Assembly (NCBI GenBank): GCA_905205065.1 | Contig: CAJLCI010000057.1 | Coordinates: 1-5,686, forward strand | DNA length: 5,686 nucleotides | Origin: an uncultured Eubacteriales bacterium | GTDB taxonomy: Bacteria; Bacillota; Clostridia; Oscillospirales; CAG-272 | Reading direction: 5' to 3' | Translations under genes and position numbers: made by a program | Shown: piece after piece, positions 1-5,686 of the stretch | Layout: every line of letters begins with the position of its first letter | Position numbering within the stretch: the first letter of the stretch is position 1 | The notes under the pieces: model-generated | The model's database searches: none | Seen by the model: the letters and a program-made list of their open reading frames with translations, nothing else | What the model was told of the DNA's origin: nothing

Positions 1-128
1 ATGGATACTTTTTTCTGTTTTCTTACTATTGCAGGTTCATTTTACAATGCGCCAAAAATATTTAATAGGTATTTTCTTTTATTTAAAATATTGAAAGTCT
101 TTAGAAATACGGAATTTCAAATGTTTTC

Positions 129-166
129 GGCTCCATTCTGAAAAGAGTGGAGTCTTTTTATTTATT
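129..166 (+). terminator. Rho-independent terminator of an upstream unit
   Basis: An 11-bp stem (129-139 pairing with 144-154, including two G-U wobbles) closes a GAAA tetraloop at 140-143. It is followed directly by TTTTTATTTATT at 155-166. A stem plus T-tract on the + strand is the classic form of an intrinsic terminator. It lies just before the promoter of the first gene, so it most likely ends a transcript that begins outside the window. Confidence 0.75.
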
Positions 167-170
167 GGTA

Positions 171-206
171 TTTACAGAATATTCCTTATTTGATATACTG
201 TATATG
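171..206 (+). promoter_or_regulatory. Sigma-A-type promoter with extended -10
   Basis: The -35 element TTTACA is at 171-176 (five of six consensus bases). A 17-bp spacer separates it from the -10 TATACT at 194-199, and TG at 191-192 makes this an extended -10. Transcription would start near 205-207, giving a leader of about 48 nt before the ATG at 254. No comparable promoter was seen before the two downstream genes, so this one probably serves all three. Base matches are seen directly; activity is inferred. Confidence 0.7.
193..205. promoter_or_regulatory. Palindrome over the -10 (possible operator)
   Basis: ATATAC-T-GTATAT is a perfect 6-1-6 inverted repeat covering the -10 hexamer and extending to the predicted start site. 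Binding of a dimeric repressor here would block RNA polymerase. The sequence is AT-only at its ends and short, so chance is a real alternative. No regulator gene is present in the window. Confidence 0.25.
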
Positions 207-239
207 GGCAGCTGTGAAAACACCCCCTAAACAAAAAAG

Positions 240-245
240 AAAGGA
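240..245 (+). promoter_or_regulatory. Ribosome binding site of the large gene
   Basis: AAAGGA lies 8 nt before the ATG at 254. This fixes that ATG as the start. The resulting N-terminus begins directly with a typical signal peptide, which agrees with it. Confidence 0.8.
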
Positions 246-253
246 ATGTTCTT

Positions 254-3200
254 ATGAAAGAAAAACGGCAATTTCAAAACAGGCTTATTTCATTAGCATT
301 GGCAATATTATTTGTTTTGCTTCCCACCAATTCTCTGATGACAACCGCGCAATTTTTCAGTGGCAGTTACTCGAATTCGGATCTCTCAGAAGACAGTACC
401 TTTGTTTTATCAAAATCAAATGTTCAAATCGGGGATGATTACAACCCCGAAATGCAATACAATGATGAAACTCAAACATTTTCTGCCGTTAGAGTAACCG
501 CAACCAAAATTGACGAAATGGTACTCCTTACCCAGAAATGGTTGAATCAGGAATACGGGAATGTTTCGGGTTTCGGTTCTGTAACGGAAAACGGGAAAAC
601 CGGTTGGAATGTTATTTACGGTCTTACAAGAGCGCTCCAACATGAATTGGGAATAACCGAGCTTGCAGATAATTTCGGACCGTCTACAAAAGCACTGTAT
701 GCAAAGAATCCGCTGCATAGGCAGGATGGAGTTACCGACAGGAAATTCGCTATATTGCAGGGCGCACTTTGGTGTAAGGGCTATAATCCCGGTTATTATC
801 TAAAGGAAGACCCCGATACAGGTAAGGTCAGCTTTGAAGAAATATTCAACGCACGGGTGGAAGAAGCGGTTATCTCACTGAAAACCGACGCGGGCTTTAT
901 AAATCCCGACGGCGTTGTTACTCCTAATGTTATGAAAGCGCTGCTTTCTATGGATTCGTTTAAACTTTTAAGCGCATATTACGGCGGTACTTATGAAGTC
1001 CGTTCAATGCAGCAGAAATTTAACCGTACATATGAGGATTATATAGGCGCGCTTATACCGTGCGACGGAGTATACGGCAGAAGCACAAGCAAGGCCTTGG
1101 TATATGCGTTACAGGCAGAGGAGGGTATGCCTGTCGGTACGGCAACCGGTAATTTCGGTGCTAAAACGCAGGAATTATGCCCGCAAATACCGTATGTAAG
1201 AAATTCGAGCGCGGCTAAGGACTATAACGGCAACTACTATACAGACGCTAAGCTTGCGGAAATAATAGGATTGGTACAGTTTGGACTTTTCCTTAACGGT
1301 TTCGGGGACGGTATATTTGACAGAAGATTCAATCCCGTTACACAGCAGGCTGTTCTTGATTTTCAGGCTCATTATGCTCTGCCGAGAACAGGAAAAGTGA
1401 ATCTGGATACATGGATGTCGCTGTTTATCAGTAGCGGCAATCCAAAACGTTCTGCCATAGCTGCGGATTGCGCCACCATACTTAATGCGGCAAAGGCAAA
1501 GACGCTTTATGATAACGGATACAGATATATAGGCAGATACTTGACCGGCACCTACGGCGGCGGAATAAGCAAGGCTTTGACTGTAACGGAAGCCAAAACA
1601 ATTCTGCGTGCCGGTTTGCGGTTTTTCCCAATTTATCAAACAAGCTCAAATAAGGTTGAGTATTTCACACCCGAAAAAGGCGTTTCAGACGCACAATCCG
1701 CAATAGAGGCGGCAGATAATCTCGGTCTTCCGGCTGATACAATTATTTATTTTGCAGTGGATTTTGACGCGATGGATTACCAGATAACCGGCAGCGTTAT
1801 TCCGTATTTTGAAAAGGTTTATGATGAGGTCTCAAAAAGCAGCTATAAGGTAGGAGTTTACGGTGCGAGAAATGTTTGCACCCGTGTATCCAATGCCGGC
1901 TATGCCTGCAGCAGCTTTGTGGGGGATATGTCAACAGGCTTCAGCGGAAATTTAGGCTTTAAAATTCCCGATAACTGGGCGTTCTCTCAATTTGCCAATT
2001 TAGAAGGCAGCAACGCTTTGGGGACAGGCGACGGAAGAATAGAAATAGACAAAAATGCTTTTTCCGGCAGAGATCAAGGTGTGTCGATGCTAAGGTCTGC
2101 TAAAAAAGCAATTTATGTTCTTCCGGGATATTTAGGCTCGCGGCTTTACACAGAAGACGGTAATGAATATTGGGCGGATCAGGACAAATTAAGCAGTGAT
2201 ATTACCGACTATGTTATTTTAGGAGAAGTAAGTGCACGGAAAGATATTTTGCGCCTTGACAAAAACGGAGAAAATTCAAAGGTGCATCCGGATATTTCAA
2301 AGGATTTTTACGGAACCGAAATGAACCCGGGCGAAGGTGGAGTATATAAGCTGCTTGTAAACACTTTGAAAAAGCAATGCAAGGGTTACGATGTGGTGTT
2401 TTTTCCGTATAACTGGCTTGCTGACTTGAATGATTCGGCTAACGAGCTACAGAACCATATTAACGGTAACGGATATGAAAGCGTAGTGTTTGTCACTCAC
2501 AGTACCGGCGGTTTGTTAGCGGCAAGATATATTGCAAAGAGTGTTGCAAATAAAAGAAAGGTTGAAAAAGCAATTCTTATTGCAGCACCGTTATACGGCA
2601 CCTATTATGCGCTTGATCCGCTGGAAAGCGGAAAAGTGGATATGGTGGATGAAATATTAGCCGAACAGTTAGAAAGTATAACTGACAATAAGTTCATAAA
2701 ATGGTGGGCATATAGATTTACATATCTGTTTGTGCGTGCGGCTGTTCATAATTCACCTACAACCTATCAGCTTTTGCCGAGTATAGAATATTTAAAACTT
2801 ATGCCGCAGATGTATGAAGATGAATTTAAAAACAGCAAGGCAATTACCACCTTAAATGACTATTACAGTATTTTAAACAGAAGTCCGAATCTCAATTCTA
2901 ATCTTACTGACGGTAATAAACGCAGTCATAAAGCCTTCCGGAATAATATAGGTGACATTGTATCGGTGTTGCAAAGTGTTGATACAACATTAGTAGGCAC
3001 GAGCAAAGGCTTTAAAACATATTCTGTTGCACATTACAAAACGAATACATTTGGAGAATCGAAAATAATAAACATATCCGAATCAGATAAAGGCGATGGA
3101 ATAGTATTGGCAGCCAGTGCATTTGCTTTGGCGACTGATGGGAAACACCGTTTAAAATACAAAGATTTTGCAAATGAAGGTTCATACGACCATATGGATT

Positions 3201-4405
3201 TGGCTATGTGCAGAGCGCCGATTCAATATGTGTGCGATACAATCAACGGTAAAGCCTATATTTCTCCGGCAGATACAAATTCTTTGCAGGCGGAAACGAA
3301 CGATACAGAGAACGGTATGGCGGATAATTTAAAAATAAAGTATTCGGGCAACAGCTTTTTGACAGTAAATATTTATGATAGAGAGAACAATAATGTTGCG
3401 CAAATATCCGAAAATAAGTATTTCGGTTTTAACAGCGATACTTTCAGTTTTACACCGCTTGAAGTGGAAGATGATAATTTCAGCGCAATAATTTATATGC
3501 CGAATTACGGTTATCGCGTTGAATTCAGTTGCGGTAACAGTGCAGGAACTTCCGTGGATTTCAAAGCCGAGGTTTCAACTCTTGATAAAGACGGTTGGCG
3601 AAAGACAAGCGCTTCCGATTCTGTAGTCCAAACCTCGGGAAATGGGTTACTTGCGTCTTATGACGGAACAAATAATCCTATTTCGGCGGAAAATATTTCG
3701 TCTGCGGTCGGAGGTACTGTCAATAATCATTTTACCGATTGGAGTTTTCCGTCTGACATAAAGCTTGATATTAATGCTGCAAAAAAGATAGATATTTCGG
3801 GTAACGATGCAGAATCAGTATCTTCACTTCTTACTTGGAGTTCGTCGGATGATTCCGTTGCGTCTGTTTCATCAAACGGCACAGTGACTGCATTAGGTTA
3901 TGGAAAAGCAACAATATCCGCAACGGACGGGAATAAAACAGAAAGCTGCGAAATTACCGTTAATTTAGCACCGACATCCGTTAATATTCAAAATATTGTT
4001 ATGACCGTAGGGGAAAGATATGTAATCTCTCCGGAATTTACACCGGCAAATTCCACAGGTACAGATGTTTCTTATACCTACGAAGAGGGAACGGTCATTA
4101 AAATTGATGAGTTCGGCGTTATACAAGCTCTTGCTCCGGGAACAATATCCGTGACGGCAAAAACGGAAAACGATATTACAACTACCTTTACAGTAACGGT
4201 TACAGATGCTGATTTCACAAGAAAATCCGGGGATACAAACGGAGACGGAACGGTGGATATAATAGATCTTATACGGGTAAAAAAGCATATTGCCGGAGTT
4301 ATGACTCTGACCGGTATTGACTTTGATACAGCTGACATTGACAAAAACGGTATTCTGGATTCTGCTGATTTAACTCAGCTTCGGAAAATACTTTTAGGTA
4401 TATAG
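254..4405 (+). CDS. Exported DUF1906/LCAT-like hydrolase with dockerin
   Basis: This 1383-residue exported protein fuses two enzyme-like folds. Residues 1-32 are a Sec signal peptide (KEKR, a hydrophobic core, likely cleavage after TTA). Residues 78-395 hold about four degenerate peptidoglycan-binding-like repeats with turns such as NFGPSTKAL (140-148) and GVYGRST (272-278). Residues 400-605 resemble DUF1906/Rv2525c-like, a GH25-like barrel: D405, GYRYIGRYL, FAVDFD (D503, D505), GVYG (534-537), W575-x3-Q579 and ID599. Residues 618-995 are an LCAT-like alpha/beta hydrolase: PGYLGS (624-629), nucleophile elbow THSTGG with S750, GDG with D948, and YDHMDL with H980. A beta-rich stretch (about 1024-1160), two Big_2 domains (about 1165-1236 and 1239-1317) and a type I dockerin (1325-1383) follow. 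The first dockerin loop has D1327, N1329, D1331, D1335 and D1338; the second has D1361, D1363, N1365, D1369 and D1372. The likely role is an envelope- or scaffold-associated lipase, esterase or acyltransferase with a wall-directed module. The substrate is unknown and glycosidase activity is unproven. The frame is intact. Confidence 0.9.
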   Translation: MKEKRQFQNRLISLALAILFVLLPTNSLMTTAQFFSGSYSNSDLSEDSTFVLSKSNVQIGDDYNPEMQYNDETQTFSAVRVTATKIDEMVLLTQKWLNQEYGNVSGFGSVTENGKTGWNVIYGLTRALQHELGITELADNFGPSTKALYAKNPLHRQDGVTDRKFAILQGALWCKGYNPGYYLKEDPDTGKVSFEEIFNARVEEAVISLKTDAGFINPDGVVTPNVMKALLSMDSFKLLSAYYGGTYEVRSMQQKFNRTYEDYIGALIPCDGVYGRSTSKALVYALQAEEGMPVGTATGNFGAKTQELCPQIPYVRNSSAAKDYNGNYYTDAKLAEIIGLVQFGLFLNGFGDGIFDRRFNPVTQQAVLDFQAHYALPRTGKVNLDTWMSLFISSGNPKRSAIAADCATILNAAKAKTLYDNGYRYIGRYLTGTYGGGISKALTVTEAKTILRAGLRFFPIYQTSSNKVEYFTPEKGVSDAQSAIEAADNLGLPADTIIYFAVDFDAMDYQITGSVIPYFEKVYDEVSKSSYKVGVYGARNVCTRVSNAGYACSSFVGDMSTGFSGNLGFKIPDNWAFSQFANLEGSNALGTGDGRIEIDKNAFSGRDQGVSMLRSAKKAIYVLPGYLGSRLYTEDGNEYWADQDKLSSDITDYVILGEVSARKDILRLDKNGENSKVHPDISKDFYGTEMNPGEGGVYKLLVNTLKKQCKGYDVVFFPYNWLADLNDSANELQNHINGNGYESVVFVTHSTGGLLAARYIAKSVANKRKVEKAILIAAPLYGTYYALDPLESGKVDMVDEILAEQLESITDNKFIKWWAYRFTYLFVRAAVHNSPTTYQLLPSIEYLKLMPQMYEDEFKNSKAITTLNDYYSILNRSPNLNSNLTDGNKRSHKAFRNNIGDIVSVLQSVDTTLVGTSKGFKTYSVAHYKTNTFGESKIINISESDKGDGIVLAASAFALATDGKHRLKYKDFANEGSYDHMDLAMCRAPIQYVCDTINGKAYISPADTNSLQAETNDTENGMADNLKIKYSGNSFLTVNIYDRENNNVAQISENKYFGFNSDTFSFTPLEVEDDNFSAIIYMPNYGYRVEFSCGNSAGTSVDFKAEVSTLDKDGWRKTSASDSVVQTSGNGLLASYDGTNNPISAENISSAVGGTVNNHFTDWSFPSDIKLDINAAKKIDISGNDAESVSSLLTWSSSDDSVASVSSNGTVTALGYGKATISATDGNKTESCEITVNLAPTSVNIQNIVMTVGERYVISPEFTPANSTGTDVSYTYEEGTVIKIDEFGVIQALAPGTISVTAKTENDITTTFTVTVTDADFTRKSGDTNGDGTVDIIDLIRVKKHIAGVMTLTGIDFDTADIDKNGILDSADLTQLRKILLGI

Positions 4406-4407
4406 AA

Positions 4408-4415
4408 AAAGGTGA
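4408..4415 (+). promoter_or_regulatory. Ribosome binding site of the first small gene
   Basis: AAAGGTGA begins 3 nt after the TAG stop of the large gene and ends 6 nt before the ATG at 4422. The 16-bp intergenic gap is just long enough for this site, which argues for one polycistronic message and perhaps translational coupling. Confidence 0.8.
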
Positions 4416-4421
4416 AACATA

Positions 4422-4964
4422 ATGAAAAATAAAAGTATTATTTTAAGGGCTATTGTTTTTGTTGTTGCTGTTGTCGCAGTTATCTGTACTGTATCTTTGA
4501 CTCGCGATTTAATGAAAAAACATCGTATTGAAACGAGAAAGCCTATTCTTAAAGTAATGTCTATGAGTTCTGTTGGTTGGATTACTCCTCGCAAGCCGCA
4601 TTATTATATAGTATACGATAACGGCGATTATGAGGAAGTAAATCAATTCGAAATATCGGATATTGACACATATGATTTGGGTATGTATAATGAGGGAAGT
4701 TTTCTAAGCGAAAGCGAAAAGAAAAATTTAGAAAATTATCCGAAGTGCACCAAAGCTATCGTAGAATATGCCGAGCAACTTGATCATTCCCTTCTTAATA
4801 ATTTATATGTGACCGACGGCAGGTATTTTTTTGATATTTACGATAACAGGTCAATGCAAAGAAAGTATACCAGTACAATATATGAATATTTTCCCGACAG
4901 CGATTCTGTAAAGAGAATAGTACAATTCAAAAAGTACAACACGGAGCATGTCGAGTTGTACTGA
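4422..4964 (+). CDS. Single-pass membrane protein, unknown family (copy 1)
   Basis: I do not recognise this 180-residue protein. Residues 6-26 are a strongly hydrophobic, Val/Ile/Ala-rich segment near the N-terminus, acting as a membrane anchor or an uncleaved signal. A basic juxtamembrane stretch follows (KKHRIETRKPILKVMS, 32-47). The remaining roughly 130 residues look soluble, with aromatic and acidic blocks YIVYDNGDYEE (62-72), KYTST and EYFPD, ending in VELY. It is a paralogue of the next gene: both share the basic stretch without change and about two thirds of the last 55 residues, and differ mainly in the middle. It starts 16 bp after the exported hydrolase and has its own ribosome binding site, so it is probably co-expressed with it. 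A role as partner, chaperone or protective factor for that enzyme is inferred from position only. No catalytic motif is visible. Confidence 0.85.
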   Translation: MKNKSIILRAIVFVVAVVAVICTVSLTRDLMKKHRIETRKPILKVMSMSSVGWITPRKPHYYIVYDNGDYEEVNQFEISDIDTYDLGMYNEGSFLSESEKKNLENYPKCTKAIVEYAEQLDHSLLNNLYVTDGRYFFDIYDNRSMQRKYTSTIYEYFPDSDSVKRIVQFKKYNTEHVELY

Positions 4965-4968
4965 TTTT

Positions 4969-4974
4969 AGGGTG
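4969..4974 (+). promoter_or_regulatory. Ribosome binding site of the second small gene
   Basis: AGGGTG lies 7 nt before the ATG at 4982 within the 17-bp gap after the preceding TGA. It supports that ATG as the start and operon-style expression. Confidence 0.7.
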
Positions 4975-4981
4975 TGAGCTG

Positions 4982-5503
4982 ATGAAGAAAAATAATACCG
5001 GGTTGAAAGTTATAGCTTTTGTTCTTGCATTTGTTTCGATCGTCAGCTCCGTCTATTTAATTCGCAGTTTAGTAAAAAAGCACCGTATCGAAACAAGAAA
5101 GCCTATTCTTAAAGTAATGTCAAGAAGTTCGGGAGGATGGATTACTTCCGGGAAAGAGCATTTTTACATCGTATATGATAACGGTGATTATGAAGAAACA
5201 GAAGAATTTCAGTGTTCAGGTACAGAAGTCTATAAATTATATATGGTAGATGATATTGAAACTGATTTGGAAGGTATGCCGGCTTACGCCAAAAATATAA
5301 TTGAATATGCGGATAATCTTGAAAACAGTAATATATTTAATCTTTATGTGATAGGAGACAGGTGCTTTTTTGATATTCACGACAGCAGAGGAATGCGTAA
5401 AAAGTATACAAGTACAGTCTTTGAATATTTTCCTGACGATAATTCCGTAAAGAGAATAGTTCAATTCAAAGATTATTACACACAGTATGTTGAACTTTAC
5501 TGA
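4982..5503 (+). CDS. Single-pass membrane protein, unknown family (copy 2)
   Basis: This 173-residue protein is the tandem paralogue of the gene before it, and I do not recognise its family. Residues 8-27 form the hydrophobic anchor, followed by the identical basic block KKHRIETRKPILKVMS at the same positions (32-47). YIVYDNGDYEE is again at 62-72, and the C-terminal block carries FFDI, KYTST, EYFPD, SVKRIVQFK and the same VELY end. The first 76 residues align without gaps. The 7-residue length difference falls in the divergent middle (about residues 77-118), where copy 1 has an extra Ser/Glu/Lys-rich insertion. The collinear start, matching end and short spacing indicate an old local gene duplication, with both copies kept intact. 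It is last in the operon, 108 bp before the terminator stem. Its function is unknown; any link to the exported hydrolase is inferred from context. Confidence 0.85.
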   Translation: MKKNNTGLKVIAFVLAFVSIVSSVYLIRSLVKKHRIETRKPILKVMSRSSGGWITSGKEHFYIVYDNGDYEETEEFQCSGTEVYKLYMVDDIETDLEGMPAYAKNIIEYADNLENSNIFNLYVIGDRCFFDIHDSRGMRKKYTSTVFEYFPDDNSVKRIVQFKDYYTQYVELY

Positions 5504-5613
5504 TTACCTCTTACTTTTCCGAGGCGTTATCTTTTCCCGATATTGTAGACGCATATTTATATATAGAAAAACACGGGCTTGAAAAACTTGCAACAGTAAT
5601 AAAAAGATATTAA
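5503..5613 (+). pseudogene. Possible 3' relic of an unidentified gene
   Basis: The frame containing FPDIVDAYLYIEKHGLEKL is open from just after the stop of the preceding gene and ends at TAA 5611-5613, inside the terminator stem. The peptide has the mixed charged and aliphatic pattern of a real amphipathic C-terminus (ending in VIKRY). However, the frame holds no ATG, GTG or TTG start and no ribosome binding site, and an in-frame TGA at 5491-5493 closes it upstream. The simplest reading is the tail of a gene whose 5' part was deleted. A chance open frame of about 36 codons is the alternative. I do not recognise the family. Confidence 0.3.
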
Positions 5614-5653
5614 ATCCCTGCCGATTTCAAAGGTGAAATCGGCAGGGATTTTA
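5612..5653. terminator. Strong, possibly bidirectional, terminator hairpin
   Basis: An 18-bp perfect stem (5612-5629 with 5634-5651) closes the 4-nt loop AAGG. The 3' arm runs into TTTT at 5649-5652, then ACTAATT. On the + strand this would end the three-gene operon. The 5' arm begins with AAA preceded by AT-rich DNA, so the complement also carries a short T-run and could stop a convergent transcript entering from the right. No minus-strand gene can be recognised in the last 33 bases. Confidence 0.8.
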
Positions 5654-5686
5654 CTAATTGCGGCTTTCAATTTCTTATCGTTTTAA

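Larger units (their letters stand above)
4422..5503 (+). repeat. Tandem gene duplication (two diverged copies)
   Basis: The two genes are direct repeats about 560 bp apart. The longest exact stretch I found is 26 nt, at 4536-4561 and 5096-5121, encoding residues 39-46 of each protein and the first two bases of codon 47. Elsewhere, identical protein blocks are encoded with different synonymous codons (for example the KKHRIET codons and the YDNGDYEE codons). The duplication is therefore not recent, and protein sequence rather than DNA sequence has been conserved. Confidence 0.85.

Noticed and set aside
89..120. Imperfect inverted repeat TTGAAA...TTTCAA in the upstream region
   Set aside because: The arms are only 6 bp of AT-rich sequence about 18 bp apart, with no T-tract after it and no relation to a gene start. 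Chance is the better explanation.
1..141. Open frame starting with ATG at the first base, about 46 codons, hydrophobic
   Set aside because: It has no visible upstream ribosome binding site because the window starts there. Its stop lies inside the terminator hairpin (139-141), and its Phe/Leu/Lys-rich composition is what AT-rich noncoding DNA gives. Another frame is open from 2 to 94 for the same reason. Neither can be supported.
190..438. 82-codon open frame overlapping the start of the large gene
   Set aside because: Its ATG lies in the promoter, upstream of the predicted transcription start, so it would not be on the message. It then runs out of frame through the signal-peptide coding region. 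It is a shadow of the large gene.
1175..1639. Minus-strand open frame of 154 codons inside the large gene
   Set aside because: The + strand here encodes recognisable peptidoglycan-binding-like and DUF1906 sequence. The antisense product is Cys/Ser/Ile-rich without domain character, and no promoter or ribosome binding site was seen.
3965..4344. Overlapping minus-strand open frames opposite the Big_2 and dockerin coding region
   Set aside because: They are antisense shadows of clearly coding repeats. Stop-poor antisense frames are expected from Thr/Val/Asp-rich codons.
5491..5613. Idea that the start-less tail is a frameshifted C-terminal extension of the second small protein
   Set aside because: The paralogue ends at the same VELY residues, so that end is ancestral. 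There is no slippery heptamer near 5491-5503, and the tail shows no similarity to either small protein.
5651..5686. Possible end of a convergent minus-strand gene at the right edge
   Set aside because: Only about 35 bases remain. Two of the minus frames hit stops in this stretch and the third has no recognisable protein signal, so nothing can be called beyond the possible bidirectional terminator.

Overview
The window looks like part of a low-GC, Gram-positive Firmicute genome, probably a gut or rumen Clostridia member of the Ruminococcus/Oscillospiraceae type. This is inferred from AT-rich intergenic DNA, strong AAAGG-type ribosome binding sites, a Sec signal peptide, Big_2 (bacterial Ig-like) domains and a type I dockerin ending a large secreted protein. 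The species cannot be fixed from the sequence.

Layout: positions 1-128 are AT-rich with no supportable gene. A hairpin with a T-tract at 129-166 looks like the terminator of a transcription unit lying upstream of the window. A good sigma-A-type promoter follows immediately (-35 TTTACA, 17-bp spacer, extended -10 TGATATACT). A 6-1-6 palindrome overlaps its -10. The promoter drives what appears to be a three-gene operon on the + strand. Gene 1 (254-4405) encodes a 1383-residue exported multidomain protein. Its order is signal peptide, about four peptidoglycan-binding-like repeats, a DUF1906 (Rv2525c-like) glycoside-hydrolase-like domain, an LCAT-like alpha/beta hydrolase with a readable Ser-Asp-His triad, an uncharacterised beta-rich region, two Big_2 domains and a dockerin. 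Genes 2 and 3 (4422-4964 and 4982-5503) are tandem paralogues encoding single-pass membrane proteins of 180 and 173 residues that I do not recognise. The intergenic gaps are 16 and 17 bp, each carrying a ribosome binding site, with no terminator or clear promoter between genes. After gene 3 there is a short reading frame with no start codon (5503-5613), possibly the 3' relic of a lost gene. A perfect 18-bp stem with a 4-nt loop (5612-5651) then ends the unit.

How the parts may work together: gene 1 combines wall-binding repeats, a lysozyme-like fold and a lipase/acyltransferase fold in one exported polypeptide. This suggests an enzyme acting on the cell envelope or on surface-bound lipid or polymer. 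The dockerin implies docking to a cohesin scaffold. The two small membrane proteins are produced with it and could be partners, chaperones or protective (immunity-like) factors. That last idea is a hypothesis only; nothing in the sequence proves it.
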